Positions 35,131 to 44,183 of a stretch of DNA of 64,000 bases are shown here, piece by piece. Within the stretch, counting starts at the first letter, position 1, and the number at the start of each line of letters is the position of its first letter. Under the pieces are notes generated by a model. It saw only the letters and a program-made list of their open reading frames with translations. It had not been told where the DNA came from and did no database searches. This DNA comes from Peribacillus butanolivorans (GTDB taxonomy: Bacteria; Bacillota; Bacilli; Bacillales; DSM-1321), in assembly GCF_001273755.1 (NCBI RefSeq), contig NZ_LGYA01000001.1:1720362-1784361 (forward strand). Reading direction: 5' to 3'. The translations under genes were made by a program, and so were the position numbers.

Positions 35131-35175
35131 ATTGACAAGGTTGGGGTCGGCGGTTCGAGCCCATCACAGTTCATT
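35131..35175 (+). repeat. tRNA 3'-end-like element, copy 4
   Basis: GGGGTCGGCGGTTCGAGCCC, then ATCACAGTTCAT. It keeps the consensus T-loop TTCGAGC and most T-stem pairs, but has no 5' half. It is the best preserved of the four copies. Confidence 0.65.
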
Positions 35176-35184
35176 TAATTGGAA

Positions 35185-35225
35185 AGGTTGGAATCCTTGA
35201 TTTATCAAGGGTTACAGCCTTTTTT
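35185..35225 (+). terminator. Terminator attached to tRNA-like copy 4
   Basis: GGTTGGAATCCTTGA (35187-35201) pairs with TCAAGGGTTACAGCC (35205-35219) with a few mismatches, then TTTTTT. Confidence 0.8.
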
Positions 35226-35626
35226 GTTTGTACTTTTTTGTGGAGGAAATGAGATAGAAAAACTACAATTTTAGATTGTATAGCAGGTTCGTTTAATAGA
35301 AATACAAGAACTGTTAGGGAAAATGTGTGTTTTGATAGGGGAATTGGTCAATCTATGGCATAGACGATGATGGCGAATTATTCCAGACCTTTCAGATAAA
35401 GAACGTGCTTCAACTTGAGTAGAAATCAAGAATCTTGGGTCAACAAACCATAGGGCTTCTGTTAACATGCATATGGGTTTTCCCTGTAATAATTCCGTGC
35501 TGATGCAGTCCTGCTCATTGTAAACTTTCAGCTGTTTTCAAGTGTTACTTTGATTTTCATCCGTGTCCTGCATAGCGGAAAAGGAACCGAATATTTTTGC
35601 TGAAATATGATAAAAACAATCTCTGC
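35226..35626. other. Intergenic, no gene seen
   Basis: No supported gene on either strand; short frames lack ribosome binding sites. Confidence 0.4.
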
Positions 35627-35905
35627 TTACCTCACGTATTTTCCAATGAATGGTTGGGAATAACAATTTGGATCCCTACGATTGAAGGAACGGCTGCTCA
35701 TTTTGCCATCTTTGAACCTGAACTTTAGCAAGTTTTGAGCTAAATCGTAAGTTTTTGTTAAAAGATTTACAACCTCAGTTAACTTTGGTAGTTGCTCCAC
35801 TAAAGTAGTTAGTGATTCTTGAACTTCAGGTTTTAATAATTGATCAAGTAGATCCGTTTTACCAAATGCTTGTTGAGCTTGAGTCAATTCTTCTGACATA
35901 TCCAA
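35627..35905 (-). pseudogene. DUF1641 protein (YrhD/YjgD-like), truncated
   Basis: The first about 62 residues are a good DUF1641 match: a helical region LLDQLLKPEVQESLTTLVEQ, then LPKLTEVVNLLTKTYDLAQN. After that the frame turns into unrelated sequence (FKDGKMSSRSFNRRD), so the C-terminal half is lost. In bacilli DUF1641 genes often accompany formate dehydrogenase genes; none is present here. The region 35906-36256 upstream also looks decayed; near 36137-36205 on the minus strand a tail reads PHAKAGGFGHKRRQLKPSQS. Confidence 0.6.
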
Positions 35906-36256
35906 TTTTCCTTTTTATCTGTATTTCCGCTAAGCTTATTTGTTTTAATAACTCTTGTAAAACATATTCCGACAATCGATTAGGATTAGATATTAAATTT
36001 TTTCTTCCAAGCCATAGTAGGAACGATGACAGAAGAAAGAACCAGAAATCATATACCCTAATCAAGTCGATGAAGAAAAGAACGACATATTCAGGATTGG
36101 AGACTGAATATCTCAAAAACCTTATTATGCTTTAGCTTAAGCACTTTGAGATGGCTTTAGCTGTCGACGTTTATGTCCAAATCCACCTGCTTTAGCATGT
36201 GGTTGTTTAAGGCGTGTTAGGGGTACATTATGATGCCGACATTTCTAATTACCTAA

Positions 36257-36403
36257 TTATTTCATTTCTTTGAGCAAAAACGTTTTAACCGCTTTTGGAC
36301 CGTTCAAGACACGCGGGAAGCCTGTATATGGAATCAAGAGCACGACAGTTCCAACAATTTCATTTGGATTGATCCAATGGAAGTCCCGACGCGTTTTTTC
36401 CAT
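36257..36403 (-). pseudogene. Carboxymuconolactone decarboxylase-like fragment
   Basis: 48 codons: MEKTRRDFHWINPNEIVGTV, VLLIPYTGFPRVLNGPKAVK, TFLLKEMK. The central part matches the C-terminal helix pair of the CMD/AhpD-like family (EIVGTVVLLIPYTGFPRVLN), but the N-terminal half with the CxxC/His active site is missing. It is probably the end of a truncated gene. Confidence 0.6.
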
Positions 36404-36497
36404 GTTATTTCATCCCAAATATTATTTGTATTTGACAGAAATAAGTATAACGCAGTTTTTTAAGTCGTCAAATACATATTATTCATTCAAAGTATTC

Positions 36498-37391
36498 CTA
36501 TTTTTCATGATTAAAAGGTAAATCTGCAGAAATATACTGGATAAATTCACGAACTGCAGGTGAAGGGTGTTTCTTTTTTTTCGATATCAATTCTAAATTC
36601 CAAGGTAAGCGAGGATTATCGATGGGAATGGCCTTGATTAAATCCTGATCGAATTTTTTTGCAATGGGTTTTGGGCAAATCGAAATCCCTAAGTTTTCGC
36701 CAATCATTCCATTAATAAAACCCCACTCAGATACTTCAAAAGCAATTTTCGGACGAAAACCGGCTCGTAGGCATTCTTGAATAATAAGGTCATGAATAAG
36801 CTCTTGCTTAAATAGAATGAAAGTTTCGTTTTGTAACTCTTTCATTTCAACTTTATCCCTCTGGGCTAATGGGTGGGAATGATGGACGAAGAGCGACAAT
36901 TCTTCATTCACAAAGGGGACAGCATCAAACTCCTTTTCATCCGCCGGCAACATAACCACACCAAGATCTAAAATCCCGTCTTTGACGTCCTGTTTCACCT
37001 TTTTTGAATCATCTTCAGAAATTTTTATTGTGATATCGGGGTATAGATTATTAAACCCCTTAATGATTTTGGGGAAAAATAGAAACCCAATAATTGGAGG
37101 TATACCAATTTTTATTTTTCCCTTTTTTAAGTTCATTAAATCATATAGGTGCATCGATAAATCATTTAGCGATTCCATAATTATTTCCCCTTCGGCTAAA
37201 ACAATTTCGCCTGCGTCCGTTAATTCAATTTTCTTTGCGGAACGGTCAATCAGTTCTACAGTTAATTCTTCTTCCAAACTTTTAACTACTTTACTTATTG
37301 TAGACTGCGACAAATGGAGGGATTTGGAAGCCTTAGTAAAACTTTTGTATTTGGCTACTTCTATAAAGTAAGTGAGGTGACGTATATCCAT
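36498..37391 (-). CDS. LysR-family transcriptional regulator
   Basis: A 297-residue LysR regulator. The HTH (MDIRHLTYFIEVAKYKSFTK, SLHLSQSTISKVVKSLEEEL) is followed by a linker helix and the two-lobed effector domain (GKIKIGIPPIIGFLFFPKII to about 295), closest in style to CidR/AlsR/CynR-type regulators. ATG at 37391 gives the standard N-terminus; the longer frame from 37442 adds 17 atypical residues. It is divergent from the GntP permease/dehydrogenase unit and probably controls it. Confidence 0.87.
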   Translation of the reverse strand: MDIRHLTYFIEVAKYKSFTKASKSLHLSQSTISKVVKSLEEELTVELIDRSAKKIELTDAGEIVLAEGEIIMESLNDLSMHLYDLMNLKKGKIKIGIPPIIGFLFFPKIIKGFNNLYPDITIKISEDDSKKVKQDVKDGILDLGVVMLPADEKEFDAVPFVNEELSLFVHHSHPLAQRDKVEMKELQNETFILFKQELIHDLIIQECLRAGFRPKIAFEVSEWGFINGMIGENLGISICPKPIAKKFDQDLIKAIPIDNPRLPWNLELISKKKKHPSPAVREFIQYISADLPFNHEK

Positions 37392-37915
37392 AAAGGTAAT
37401 CTCCATTCTATGAAATTTATATATTATTTTTATTCCTTTCATTCATTTTACTCATACTAATTTGAGATGTATACAAATAAGAATACATTTTAATCCATCT
37501 TTTTCAAAATGGATTCTTTTTATTTCTCTTAAATGCTGGCTTTTGGATATTTTTGTTGTTTCGTTATTCCAAAGCGACACTAGCTACCGCAAGTACTTGC
37601 GCTTAAAATGTGAATTTATCTAGTATGTTTCAGCTGAATTCCCTTCTTAATCATGAAAAAAAGGAATGTATGTCATGAATTATATATATTGTACGAATGG
37701 TGAAGCCTAAGTTATAGTTGTTTCTGTCAAGTGCACTAGATATTATTTCAATATATCTATATTTATTATTAAAGAAAGGGTATACATGGTGTAACTAAAG
37801 CTAGGGAAAAGAGATGAAGTTTTAAGGTTAAATATCATTATAGGTATCTTTGGTTATCGTATATTGAGAAGAAACCTTCCACTAAACAAATAGAGAATAA
37901 AGAGGTAGAAACGAA
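37392..37915. other. Divergent promoter region, LysR/GntP
   Basis: 524 bp without a gene. It must carry the LysR-type binding sites (T-N11-A) and both promoters. Many AT-rich candidates exist and I cannot choose one. Confidence 0.4.
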
Positions 37916-39235
37916 ATGGATATATTGGGTATATTTGGGATATTGTTAGGTATATTAACAATTATTCTCTTTATTATTAAAAAGTTCAATATCATAATTG
38001 CTGCACCCATAGCGACGATTGTCGTGTTGCTGTTTAACGATGTACCTATACTAGAAACAGTATTTGGCAAAGAAAATTCTTATATGACGGCACTTGCTGG
38101 GTTTGTTGAATCAAATTTCGCGATATTCTTATTAGGTTCTATATTAGCGAAATACATGGATAAAAGTGGGGCAACTATTTCAATTGCAAATAAAGTACTG
38201 TCCGTGGTAGGAACCAAGAACCCGTACAACGCATTAGTAGCATTATTTATTATTTCTGCAATTCTTACTTACGGTGGTATTAATGTATTCGTCATAATAT
38301 TCGCATTAATTCCAATGGCTAAACCTATCTTCAAACAACTTAATATTTCGTGGAAATTAGTTACCATTCCTGTGTTTGGTGGGACTTCAACGTTCACTAT
38401 GACGATGTTGCCTGGGGCACCTTCATTACACAATATTGTGCCTTCAACGGCTTTGGGCACCACATTAACTGCTGCACCGCTTATCGGAATCGTCACTTCC
38501 ATCGCAGCAATTGTCTTCTTACTAGTATTTATGAAATTTTCGTTGTCCAAAAGCTTGCGTAATAACGAGACATTTAATGTGGATGAGAAGGTTGAAAGTA
38601 GTGATGCGACATCTAAACGTAAGCTCCCATCATTCATTATCAGTTTACTGCCTATCATCGTGTTATTAGCCATAATCCTAATATTTAGTTCTGTGAGCAA
38701 CATTATCATTGTCGCTTTGATTGTTGCGATCTTATTGAGTGCGATCTTATTCGGTAAACAAATCGCTCAGCAAAAAGAGGTATTAAATCAAGGTGCTGCC
38801 GAATCGGTATCATCAACGATTACAACTGGTAGTACGATTGCATTTGGTAGCATTGCAACAAGTGTACCGGCGTTTAAGGGTGTATTTCAATTGATTCAAT
38901 CAATCCCTGGACCTCCCGTACTCTCATTAATGATTGGTACAGGTCTTATAGGCGGTATTACTGCTTCAGCTGTTGGAGCAATTGGCATTTCTGTTGCGAA
39001 TTTTGCCCCGTACTATCTGGAAATGGGACTAGATCCGGAAACGGTTCACCGCGCAATCGCAATCGGATCTGGAGCTCTATCAATTGTTCCTTACTCTGGA
39101 TTCTTGATTATATTTAACAATTTAACAGGATTAACTATGAAAGACACTTTCAAAAATGGATTTATCAGTATAAGTGTTACCCACTGGATCGCAATGGCCG
39201 TTATCGTTATCATGGCCCTCTTAGGTTTAGCTTAA
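37916..39235 (+). CDS. GntP-family permease
   Basis: A 439-residue transporter with about twelve helices. GntP/CitM-superfamily features include repeated Gly/Ala-rich re-entrant motifs (LTYGGINVFVIIFALIPMAK; FGGTSTFTMTMLPGAPSLHN; TASAVGAIGISVANFAPYYL). Family members import gluconate, 3-hydroxybutyrate or other hydroxy acids with protons. With the dehydrogenase 139 bp downstream and the divergent LysR gene, a hydroxy-acid uptake and oxidation unit is inferred. GAGGTAG precedes the ATG. Confidence 0.87.
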   Translation: MDILGIFGILLGILTIILFIIKKFNIIIAAPIATIVVLLFNDVPILETVFGKENSYMTALAGFVESNFAIFLLGSILAKYMDKSGATISIANKVLSVVGTKNPYNALVALFIISAILTYGGINVFVIIFALIPMAKPIFKQLNISWKLVTIPVFGGTSTFTMTMLPGAPSLHNIVPSTALGTTLTAAPLIGIVTSIAAIVFLLVFMKFSLSKSLRNNETFNVDEKVESSDATSKRKLPSFIISLLPIIVLLAIILIFSSVSNIIIVALIVAILLSAILFGKQIAQQKEVLNQGAAESVSSTITTGSTIAFGSIATSVPAFKGVFQLIQSIPGPPVLSLMIGTGLIGGITASAVGAIGISVANFAPYYLEMGLDPETVHRAIAIGSGALSIVPYSGFLIIFNNLTGLTMKDTFKNGFISISVTHWIAMAVIVIMALLGLA

Positions 39236-39373
39236 CTATGTAACTGTAGCAAGTTTTCATACTTGTTATGAATGAAACAACTACAACGAAACATTCAAAA
39301 CTTTATGCTAAAGTTTTTTATGTGATAGATGTAATTACTACGATTAAAAAGTATAAATTAGGAGGAATTTATC

Positions 39374-40210
39374 ATGAGTAAAAAAATTGGATTTGTAGGA
39401 TTAGGAACAATGGGCTTCCCGATGGCCGTTAATTTAAAGAAAGCTGGTTTTGAAGTAATCGGTTATGATGCCTTTAAAGGTGTTTATGAGAAAGCAAGTG
39501 CTGCTGGAATAACAATGGTAGAAACTTTAAAAGAAGTGGCGGAACAAGCTGACGAAGCGATTATCTCAATGGTTCGTGACTATGCCCAAAATGTTGACAT
39601 TATTTTTGGTGAGAACGCTATATTATCTGCCCAACCTAAAAATAAAACAATTATTGTTATGAGTACACTTGACCCTGATACAATGAATCAATTAGGCAAA
39701 AAAGTCGAAGAAGAAAGTGATTTGAGATTAATTAGCGCTGCGGTAAGCGGTGGTGCTTCAGGTGCTCAAGCTGGAACATTATCGATTATGACATCAGGTT
39801 CAGAAGCCATCGTGAAATCTTTCCAACCATACTTTGATGCTATTGGATCAAACACATTCTACTATGGCGAGGAACCAGGCAACAGCCAAGTAGCAAAATT
39901 AGTTAATAATATGATTTTAGGTATTAACATGAATGCTTTAGCTGAAGGACTTAAATTAGGAGAACACTATAACTTACCTCAAGAAGAGGTATTAAACCTA
40001 TTACAAGTTAGTACAGGTGATAGTTGGGTAGTTAGAAATTGGAGCGATATTTCTGAATGGACAGCAGACACTGCCTTGGCTGTTTTACTTAAAGACTTAA
40101 AAGCGGCTTATAACGAAGGGCTTAAACACAATGTAACTTTACCATTCAATGCCTTATCATCTACACAATTATTTGACTCAATGGGAAAAGAGAAACCAAA
40201 AGCCAAATAA
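39374..40210 (+). CDS. 3-hydroxyisobutyrate dehydrogenase-family oxidoreductase
   Basis: A 278-residue beta-hydroxyacid dehydrogenase. It has the Rossmann motif GFVGLGTMGFPMAVNLKKAG, the substrate loop SAAVSGGASGAQAGTLSIM and the catalytic lysine region SQVAKLVNNMILG (Lys near 172). It oxidises a 2- or 3-hydroxy acid with NAD(P)+. The Asp at the end of beta-2 (VIGYDAFK) favours NAD. The substrate is presumably what the GntP permease brings in, for example a hydroxybutyrate, glycerate or tartronate type acid. The start follows AGGAGG. Confidence 0.88.
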   Translation: MSKKIGFVGLGTMGFPMAVNLKKAGFEVIGYDAFKGVYEKASAAGITMVETLKEVAEQADEAIISMVRDYAQNVDIIFGENAILSAQPKNKTIIVMSTLDPDTMNQLGKKVEEESDLRLISAAVSGGASGAQAGTLSIMTSGSEAIVKSFQPYFDAIGSNTFYYGEEPGNSQVAKLVNNMILGINMNALAEGLKLGEHYNLPQEEVLNLLQVSTGDSWVVRNWSDISEWTADTALAVLLKDLKAAYNEGLKHNVTLPFNALSSTQLFDSMGKEKPKAK

Positions 40211-40258
40211 TCGAATAAAGTTACCACTTAATTGGTTTATTATACATTCTCTCTAATA

Positions 40259-40296
40259 GGAAAGTGTTCTGTGTTAAACAGAATGCTTTCCTTATT
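40259..40296 (+). terminator. Terminator of the GntP/dehydrogenase unit
   Basis: GGAAAG and TTCTGT (40259-40272) pair with ACAGAA and CTTTCC (40278-40291) around one mismatch, followed by TTATTTATTT. A weaker hairpin with TCTC/GAGA and A/T flanks follows at 40354-40384. Confidence 0.75.
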
Positions 40297-40709
40297 TATT
40301 TAGCGTGAATATTAATGAAAAAATAATTAAAATTGCCTTTTAGAAGCAATATAAAAAAATGTCTCTTATGAGATGCTTTTTTTATTAAAAAGTTCAATAG
40401 GTATGTTTTTGCCATGCCCTTTTACATGGTAAAGAGCATTAAAAGAAGATAGAATAGGCCTCTCGGAAAGGTATTTCTACCTGTATAGTAACAAAAAGAA
40501 GTTAAGGTAGCGTTAGGATAATGATTGACTCGAAAAAGAAGTAACTTTGAAAAACATTTGGGCATGTTTAAAGTCAGGGTTACAAAGAAGTGATATACAC
40601 CGATTTTGTGTAGATAAATTCAAATATGACAAATGGTGTTATTCATTTAGGAAATCATTGTGATTCGATTTTAAACTTTAATTAATGTTTGGTAAAAACA
40701 CCAAAACTT

Positions 40710-40775
40710 CTCCATATAGCCTCCTCTATATCTCCATATAAACTCCTCTATATCTCCATATAGACTCTAGATTAG
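40710..40775 (+). promoter_or_regulatory. Three 22-bp direct repeats upstream of the ABC exporter
   Basis: CTCCATATA recurs at 40710, 40732 and 40754, with CTCCTCTATAT completing the first two units: an exact 22-bp period, two helical turns. The array ends about 35 bp before the ribosome binding site of the permease gene. OmpR/PhoB-type regulators bind such direct repeats, and a response regulator of that family is encoded at 45688-46353. Confidence 0.8.
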
Positions 40776-40810
40776 TCCTGTACATTAGAGATATCAAGGA
40801 GGTAATAAAA

Positions 40811-42232
40811 ATGAATTTTATCAAACGCGCACTTTTAAGTGTACGAGCAAGAAAGGGAAAATCCCTTATCTTATTTGCTGTTTTTTTAGTTGTTACTAAT
40901 TTAGTATTAGCAGGATTCGCCATGCAAAATGTCACAGACACAGCGAGTGATCTCGCTAGAAAAAAATTGGGAGTTGACGTAACGCTAGGATTAAATCAAG
41001 AAAAGCTTCCAAAATATATTGAAAAACAGAGAGAAGAAAATCCTAATGAGCCAGTGCAATTTCCAGAAATTTCTTCAGAGGAAGCAGATAAGTTAGCTAA
41101 ATCACCCTATGTGAAAAATTTCAATTATCTAAAAGAAACTCAGGGTTTAGCAGATGGTTATATTCCCATTAATATTGATGGAAATGAAGACGTGATGAGT
41201 GGCTCCATAGCTGGTGGAGGCAACCCTGATAGAGAAATGCCAAATCTATCAATTACCGGCGTGAGAAGCTCTGATTTATTAAAAGAATTTACAGAAGGAA
41301 CGGAGGAAATCATTAAGGGTCGTGAAATAACAGAAGAAGACAAAGATAAGAAAGTAGCCTTGGTTGAAAAACAGTTAGCTGAACATAACAAACTTAAAGT
41401 TGGTGATGAGATAAAAATCAAAAAAGACGATGGGAAATCGACAATAAAGTTAGAAATAATAGGGATTTATGAGACATCCAACATCACTAGCCAAATGGAA
41501 ACAGCACCACCGCTGTTTCATCCATCTAACAAAATATATGTTTCGTACGAATCGTTAAAAGAATTTTCAGTAAACAAGGATATGAAGGGCACGCCAATTG
41601 ATAAAGCAATTTATTACTTAACTGACCCGAATCATATCGATGCTTTTAAAGCAAAGGGAAAGAAAACAGACATTGATTTTGACCTTTTTAAACTAGATGC
41701 TCATGATGCCTTATATAAAAAAATGATAGGCCCTATTGAGAACATGGCATCCACTTCAAAATGGATTATCTACCTGGTTTCAATTACAGGATCCATAATC
41801 TTAGGTCTTATCATTATGTTGACCATAAAAGAACGACGGAAGGAGTTAGGAATCTTACTGTCGATTGGCGAGAAAAAAGGGAAATTAATAGGCCAACTCT
41901 TAGTAGAAGTATTATGTGTAGCTGTTCTAGCATTTAGCCTCTCTATATTTACAGGTGGGACAGTGTCTCAAAAAATGGGAGACAGTTTATTGCAGAAAGA
42001 AATTACCGCTGAAGAGCAAGAAAATAATCCTAGGGAACAAACATTTATGTTTGGGATGAATGATGACCAAGGTCAAGAAGTGGATCCTATTGATAATATT
42101 GATGTAAGTGTAACATCCCAAGATGTGCTGAAAGTAGGTGGATTAGGTCTATTAATCGCAATCTTATCAACCATTATTCCAGCATTATCGATTCTTCGAT
42201 TGAAACCAAAAGAAATTTTATTAAAAGATTAA
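40811..42232 (+). CDS. ABC transporter permease, FtsX/MacB type
   Basis: A 473-residue permease. One helix near the N-terminus (about 18-38) is followed by a large extracytoplasmic domain (about 40-310) and three further helices (about 317-338, 360-385, 447-465), the MacB-FtsX topology. The cytoplasmic coupling segment is KERRKELGILLSIGEKKGK. Such exporters handle antimicrobial peptides, lipids or lipoproteins. It is the first gene of an operon with its ATPase and a small anchored protein. AAGGAGG precedes the ATG, and the 22-bp repeats suggest two-component control. Confidence 0.85.
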   Translation: MNFIKRALLSVRARKGKSLILFAVFLVVTNLVLAGFAMQNVTDTASDLARKKLGVDVTLGLNQEKLPKYIEKQREENPNEPVQFPEISSEEADKLAKSPYVKNFNYLKETQGLADGYIPINIDGNEDVMSGSIAGGGNPDREMPNLSITGVRSSDLLKEFTEGTEEIIKGREITEEDKDKKVALVEKQLAEHNKLKVGDEIKIKKDDGKSTIKLEIIGIYETSNITSQMETAPPLFHPSNKIYVSYESLKEFSVNKDMKGTPIDKAIYYLTDPNHIDAFKAKGKKTDIDFDLFKLDAHDALYKKMIGPIENMASTSKWIIYLVSITGSIILGLIIMLTIKERRKELGILLSIGEKKGKLIGQLLVEVLCVAVLAFSLSIFTGGTVSQKMGDSLLQKEITAEEQENNPREQTFMFGMNDDQGQEVDPIDNIDVSVTSQDVLKVGGLGLLIAILSTIIPALSILRLKPKEILLKD

Positions 42233-42248
42233 TAGGAGGGATATACAC

Positions 42249-42926
42249 ATGGACACTATTTTACAGTTTAAAGATCTGAATTACCATTATCAAAGCAATA
42301 ATAAAAAAATCACTATATTAGATAATGTAAACTTTGCGTTTCAAGCTGGACACTTTTATACCATTTTAGGACCATCGGGATCAGGAAAAACAACAACCCT
42401 TAGTTTAGCAAGTGGATTAGATATCCCAAGTAGAGGGAATGTAGTATATAAAGGAACAGATATAAGGAAGATAGGTTTGGATTCCTATCGAAACCAACAT
42501 GTCTCGATTATCTTTCAATCATATAATCTCATTACGTATATGACTGCTCTTCAAAATGTAGTCACTGCGATGGAGATTACAGGAGTCGATGTGAAAGACA
42601 AAAAAGCAAAAGCACTTGAGTTATTAGAAAAGGTAGGGCTGACAGAAGGAGAAGCAAAAAGAAAGGTATTACAGCTTAGCGGTGGTCAGCAACAGCGTGT
42701 AGCGATTGCTCGTGCATTATCTTGTAATGTAGATTTATTAATAGCTGATGAACCAACTGGGAATCTAGATCAAGAAACTTCCATGGAAATTATCGAGTTA
42801 TTTAAAGAACTTGCTCATAAAGAAAATAAATGTATCATTGTCGTCACTCATTCACAAGAGGTGGCTAAACAATCTGATAAAGCGGTGTATCTCGAAAAAA
42901 GAAATTTAGTAATCAAAGAGTTGTAA
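42249..42926 (+). CDS. ABC transporter ATP-binding protein
   Basis: A 225-residue ATPase of the LolD/MacB group. Walker A is GPSGSGKTT, the Q-loop is FQSYNL, the signature LSGGQQQRVAIARAL, Walker B LLIADEPTGNLD and the H-loop VVTHS. It starts 17 bp after the permease stop with its own AGGAGGG, so the two subunits are co-produced. The GNLD version of the D-loop region is typical of FtsX-partner ATPases. Confidence 0.9.
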   Translation: MDTILQFKDLNYHYQSNNKKITILDNVNFAFQAGHFYTILGPSGSGKTTTLSLASGLDIPSRGNVVYKGTDIRKIGLDSYRNQHVSIIFQSYNLITYMTALQNVVTAMEITGVDVKDKKAKALELLEKVGLTEGEAKRKVLQLSGGQQQRVAIARALSCNVDLLIADEPTGNLDQETSMEIIELFKELAHKENKCIIVVTHSQEVAKQSDKAVYLEKRNLVIKEL

Positions 42927-43050
42927 GGCAAATAAATAGTAGAAGTTACAACTCGTTTCGGTAACGCTGTTAGATAAAAAAAGAAATATAACTAAGTAAT
43001 ATAAATTTAATTAGAGAAAATGTTCAACTACATGAAAAAGGAATGAGAAG

Positions 43051-43326
43051 ATGTGGATGAAAGTATGGATTAAAATTGCAACATCCATTGGTTTAATAAC
43101 AATAGGTCTTTTAATTGGTTCGTTTACAAACTTGATGAATTTAGGGGATAATCCAGAATTGGATGACAAAGAAAAAGATAGTTATCAAGATTTATTTCAG
43201 GATAATCCAGAGGTGTTTTTCCCTTCCAATCAAGATGAAATGGGACCAAATCAGGGAGACATGTCCCCTCCTAATCAAGGAGGGTCTGAGGAAGGCTCTA
43301 CAAAGGGGGAAGCAAAGCCCTATTAA
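43051..43326 (+). CDS. Small membrane-anchored acidic protein
   Basis: A 91-residue protein: one N-terminal membrane helix (about 6-27), then an acidic tail rich in Asp, Glu, Pro, Asn and Gln with repeats (MGPNQGDMSPPNQGGSEEG). There is no known domain. It is third in the ABC exporter operon, so it may be a small partner of the exporter or a sensor of its substrate. GAATGAGAAG precedes the ATG; the ribosome binding site is moderate. Confidence 0.55.
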   Translation: MWMKVWIKIATSIGLITIGLLIGSFTNLMNLGDNPELDDKEKDSYQDLFQDNPEVFFPSNQDEMGPNQGDMSPPNQGGSEEGSTKGEAKPY

Positions 43327-43434
43327 GGTTCAGAGGATACGCAAAAATAAAAGAAGAGCATTAGGAAATATTCAGAAGGTAAAAATAATGAAGTCTCCAA
43401 TGAATGAGTATGAGTAAAAAAATACATGCTTAAA

Positions 43435-43460
43435 GATTCTATATTTTTAAATATAGAATC
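43435..43460 (+). terminator. Perfect AT-rich hairpin
   Basis: GATTCTATATT (43435-43445) pairs exactly with AATATAGAATC (43450-43460). It sits directly before the main terminator and may act with it. Confidence 0.55.
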
Positions 43461-43463
43461 CAG

Positions 43464-43508
43464 ACTGTAGACAAACTCGATGAAAATCGAGTTTGTCTAC
43501 AGTTTTTT
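43464..43508 (+). terminator. Very strong terminator of the ABC exporter operon
   Basis: An 18-bp perfect stem (43464-43481 with 43486-43503) capped by a GAAA tetraloop and followed by T7. Confidence 0.9.
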
Positions 43509-43531
43509 TGAGGGGGTGTAAAAATTCGAAC

Positions 43532-43660
43532 GTTGATTGGAACGTAGGGCACTCGCTTTCCGCGGGCGGTCAGGGAGCCTCCTCGGCGCCTTTGCGCCTG
43601 TGGGGTCTCCCTTGGACACGCTTTTCCCGCAGGAGTCTCGCACCTTCCGTTCCAATCAAC
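43532..43660. repeat. GC-rich dispersed element with 13-bp terminal inverted repeats
   Basis: The element starts GTTGATTGGAACG and ends CGTTCCAATCAAC. Its interior (CACTCGCTTTCCGCGGGCGG, then CTCCTCGGCGCC, GCAGGAGTCTCGC) is far richer in GC than anything else here. I recognise this as a repeat seen many times in Bacillus genomes, often near transposases. The open frame across it (43493-43714) is not a gene. It lies just before a broken IS1182 transposase. Confidence 0.75.
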
Positions 43661-43745
43661 TTTGTTTTAACAATTAGATATAACCACTTTTGCCTACAGT
43701 CTTTTTTGTTTTAATATAAGAGTATTAAAACTAGAGGTGATGACG

Positions 43746-44118
43746 ATGCTTTCGAAACATAATTCTATTCAGCGAGATCAACTTGAAATGATTACTTTGG
43801 ATAACTGGTGCCAGCGAACCATTTGGTTCGTAAAATTGAGGGGGCATTGACTTCACTTTCATTTATGACTTGGTGAAAGAGATGTATTCAGAGATAGGGC
43901 GCCCAAGTATTGATCCAGTTATTTTAGTTAAATTGACATTCATTCAGTATACCTTCGGTATTCGTTCAATGCGTAAAACGATTGAAGAAGTTGAAACGAA
44001 TATGGCTTACCGTTGGTTTTTAGGTTACGGTTTTCATGATAAAGTACCTCACTTCTCAACGTTCGGGAAAAATTATGAGCGTCGCTTTAAAGATACAGAC
44101 CAATTTAATTCAAATAGA
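43746..44118 (+). pseudogene. IS1182-family transposase, frameshifted and truncated
   Basis: MLSKHNSIQRDQLEMITLD, then after two single-base losses (near 43803 and 43850) FIYDLVKEMYSEIGRPSIDP, VILVKLTFIQYTFGIRSMRK and VPHFSTFGKNYERRFKDT: the conserved N-terminal part of IS1182 transposases. The catalytic DDE core is missing. The element is dead. Confidence 0.82.
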
Positions 44119-44183
44119 CATAACATCACTCATGTTTAGTTATGAGTGTTTATGATTATGTAAATTCATTGAAATTAAATAAA

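Noticed and set aside
36270-36521. 83-codon plus-strand frame
   Set aside because: It lies antisense to the CMD-like fragment and the end of the LysR gene and has no start signal.
40710-40775. CRISPR array
   Set aside because: The 22-bp units abut without spacers; this is a tandem operator-like repeat. No other array was seen in the window.
43493-43714. 73-codon frame across the GC-rich repeat
   Set aside because: It lies inside a dispersed repeat with terminal inverted repeats, and the protein has no sensible composition.
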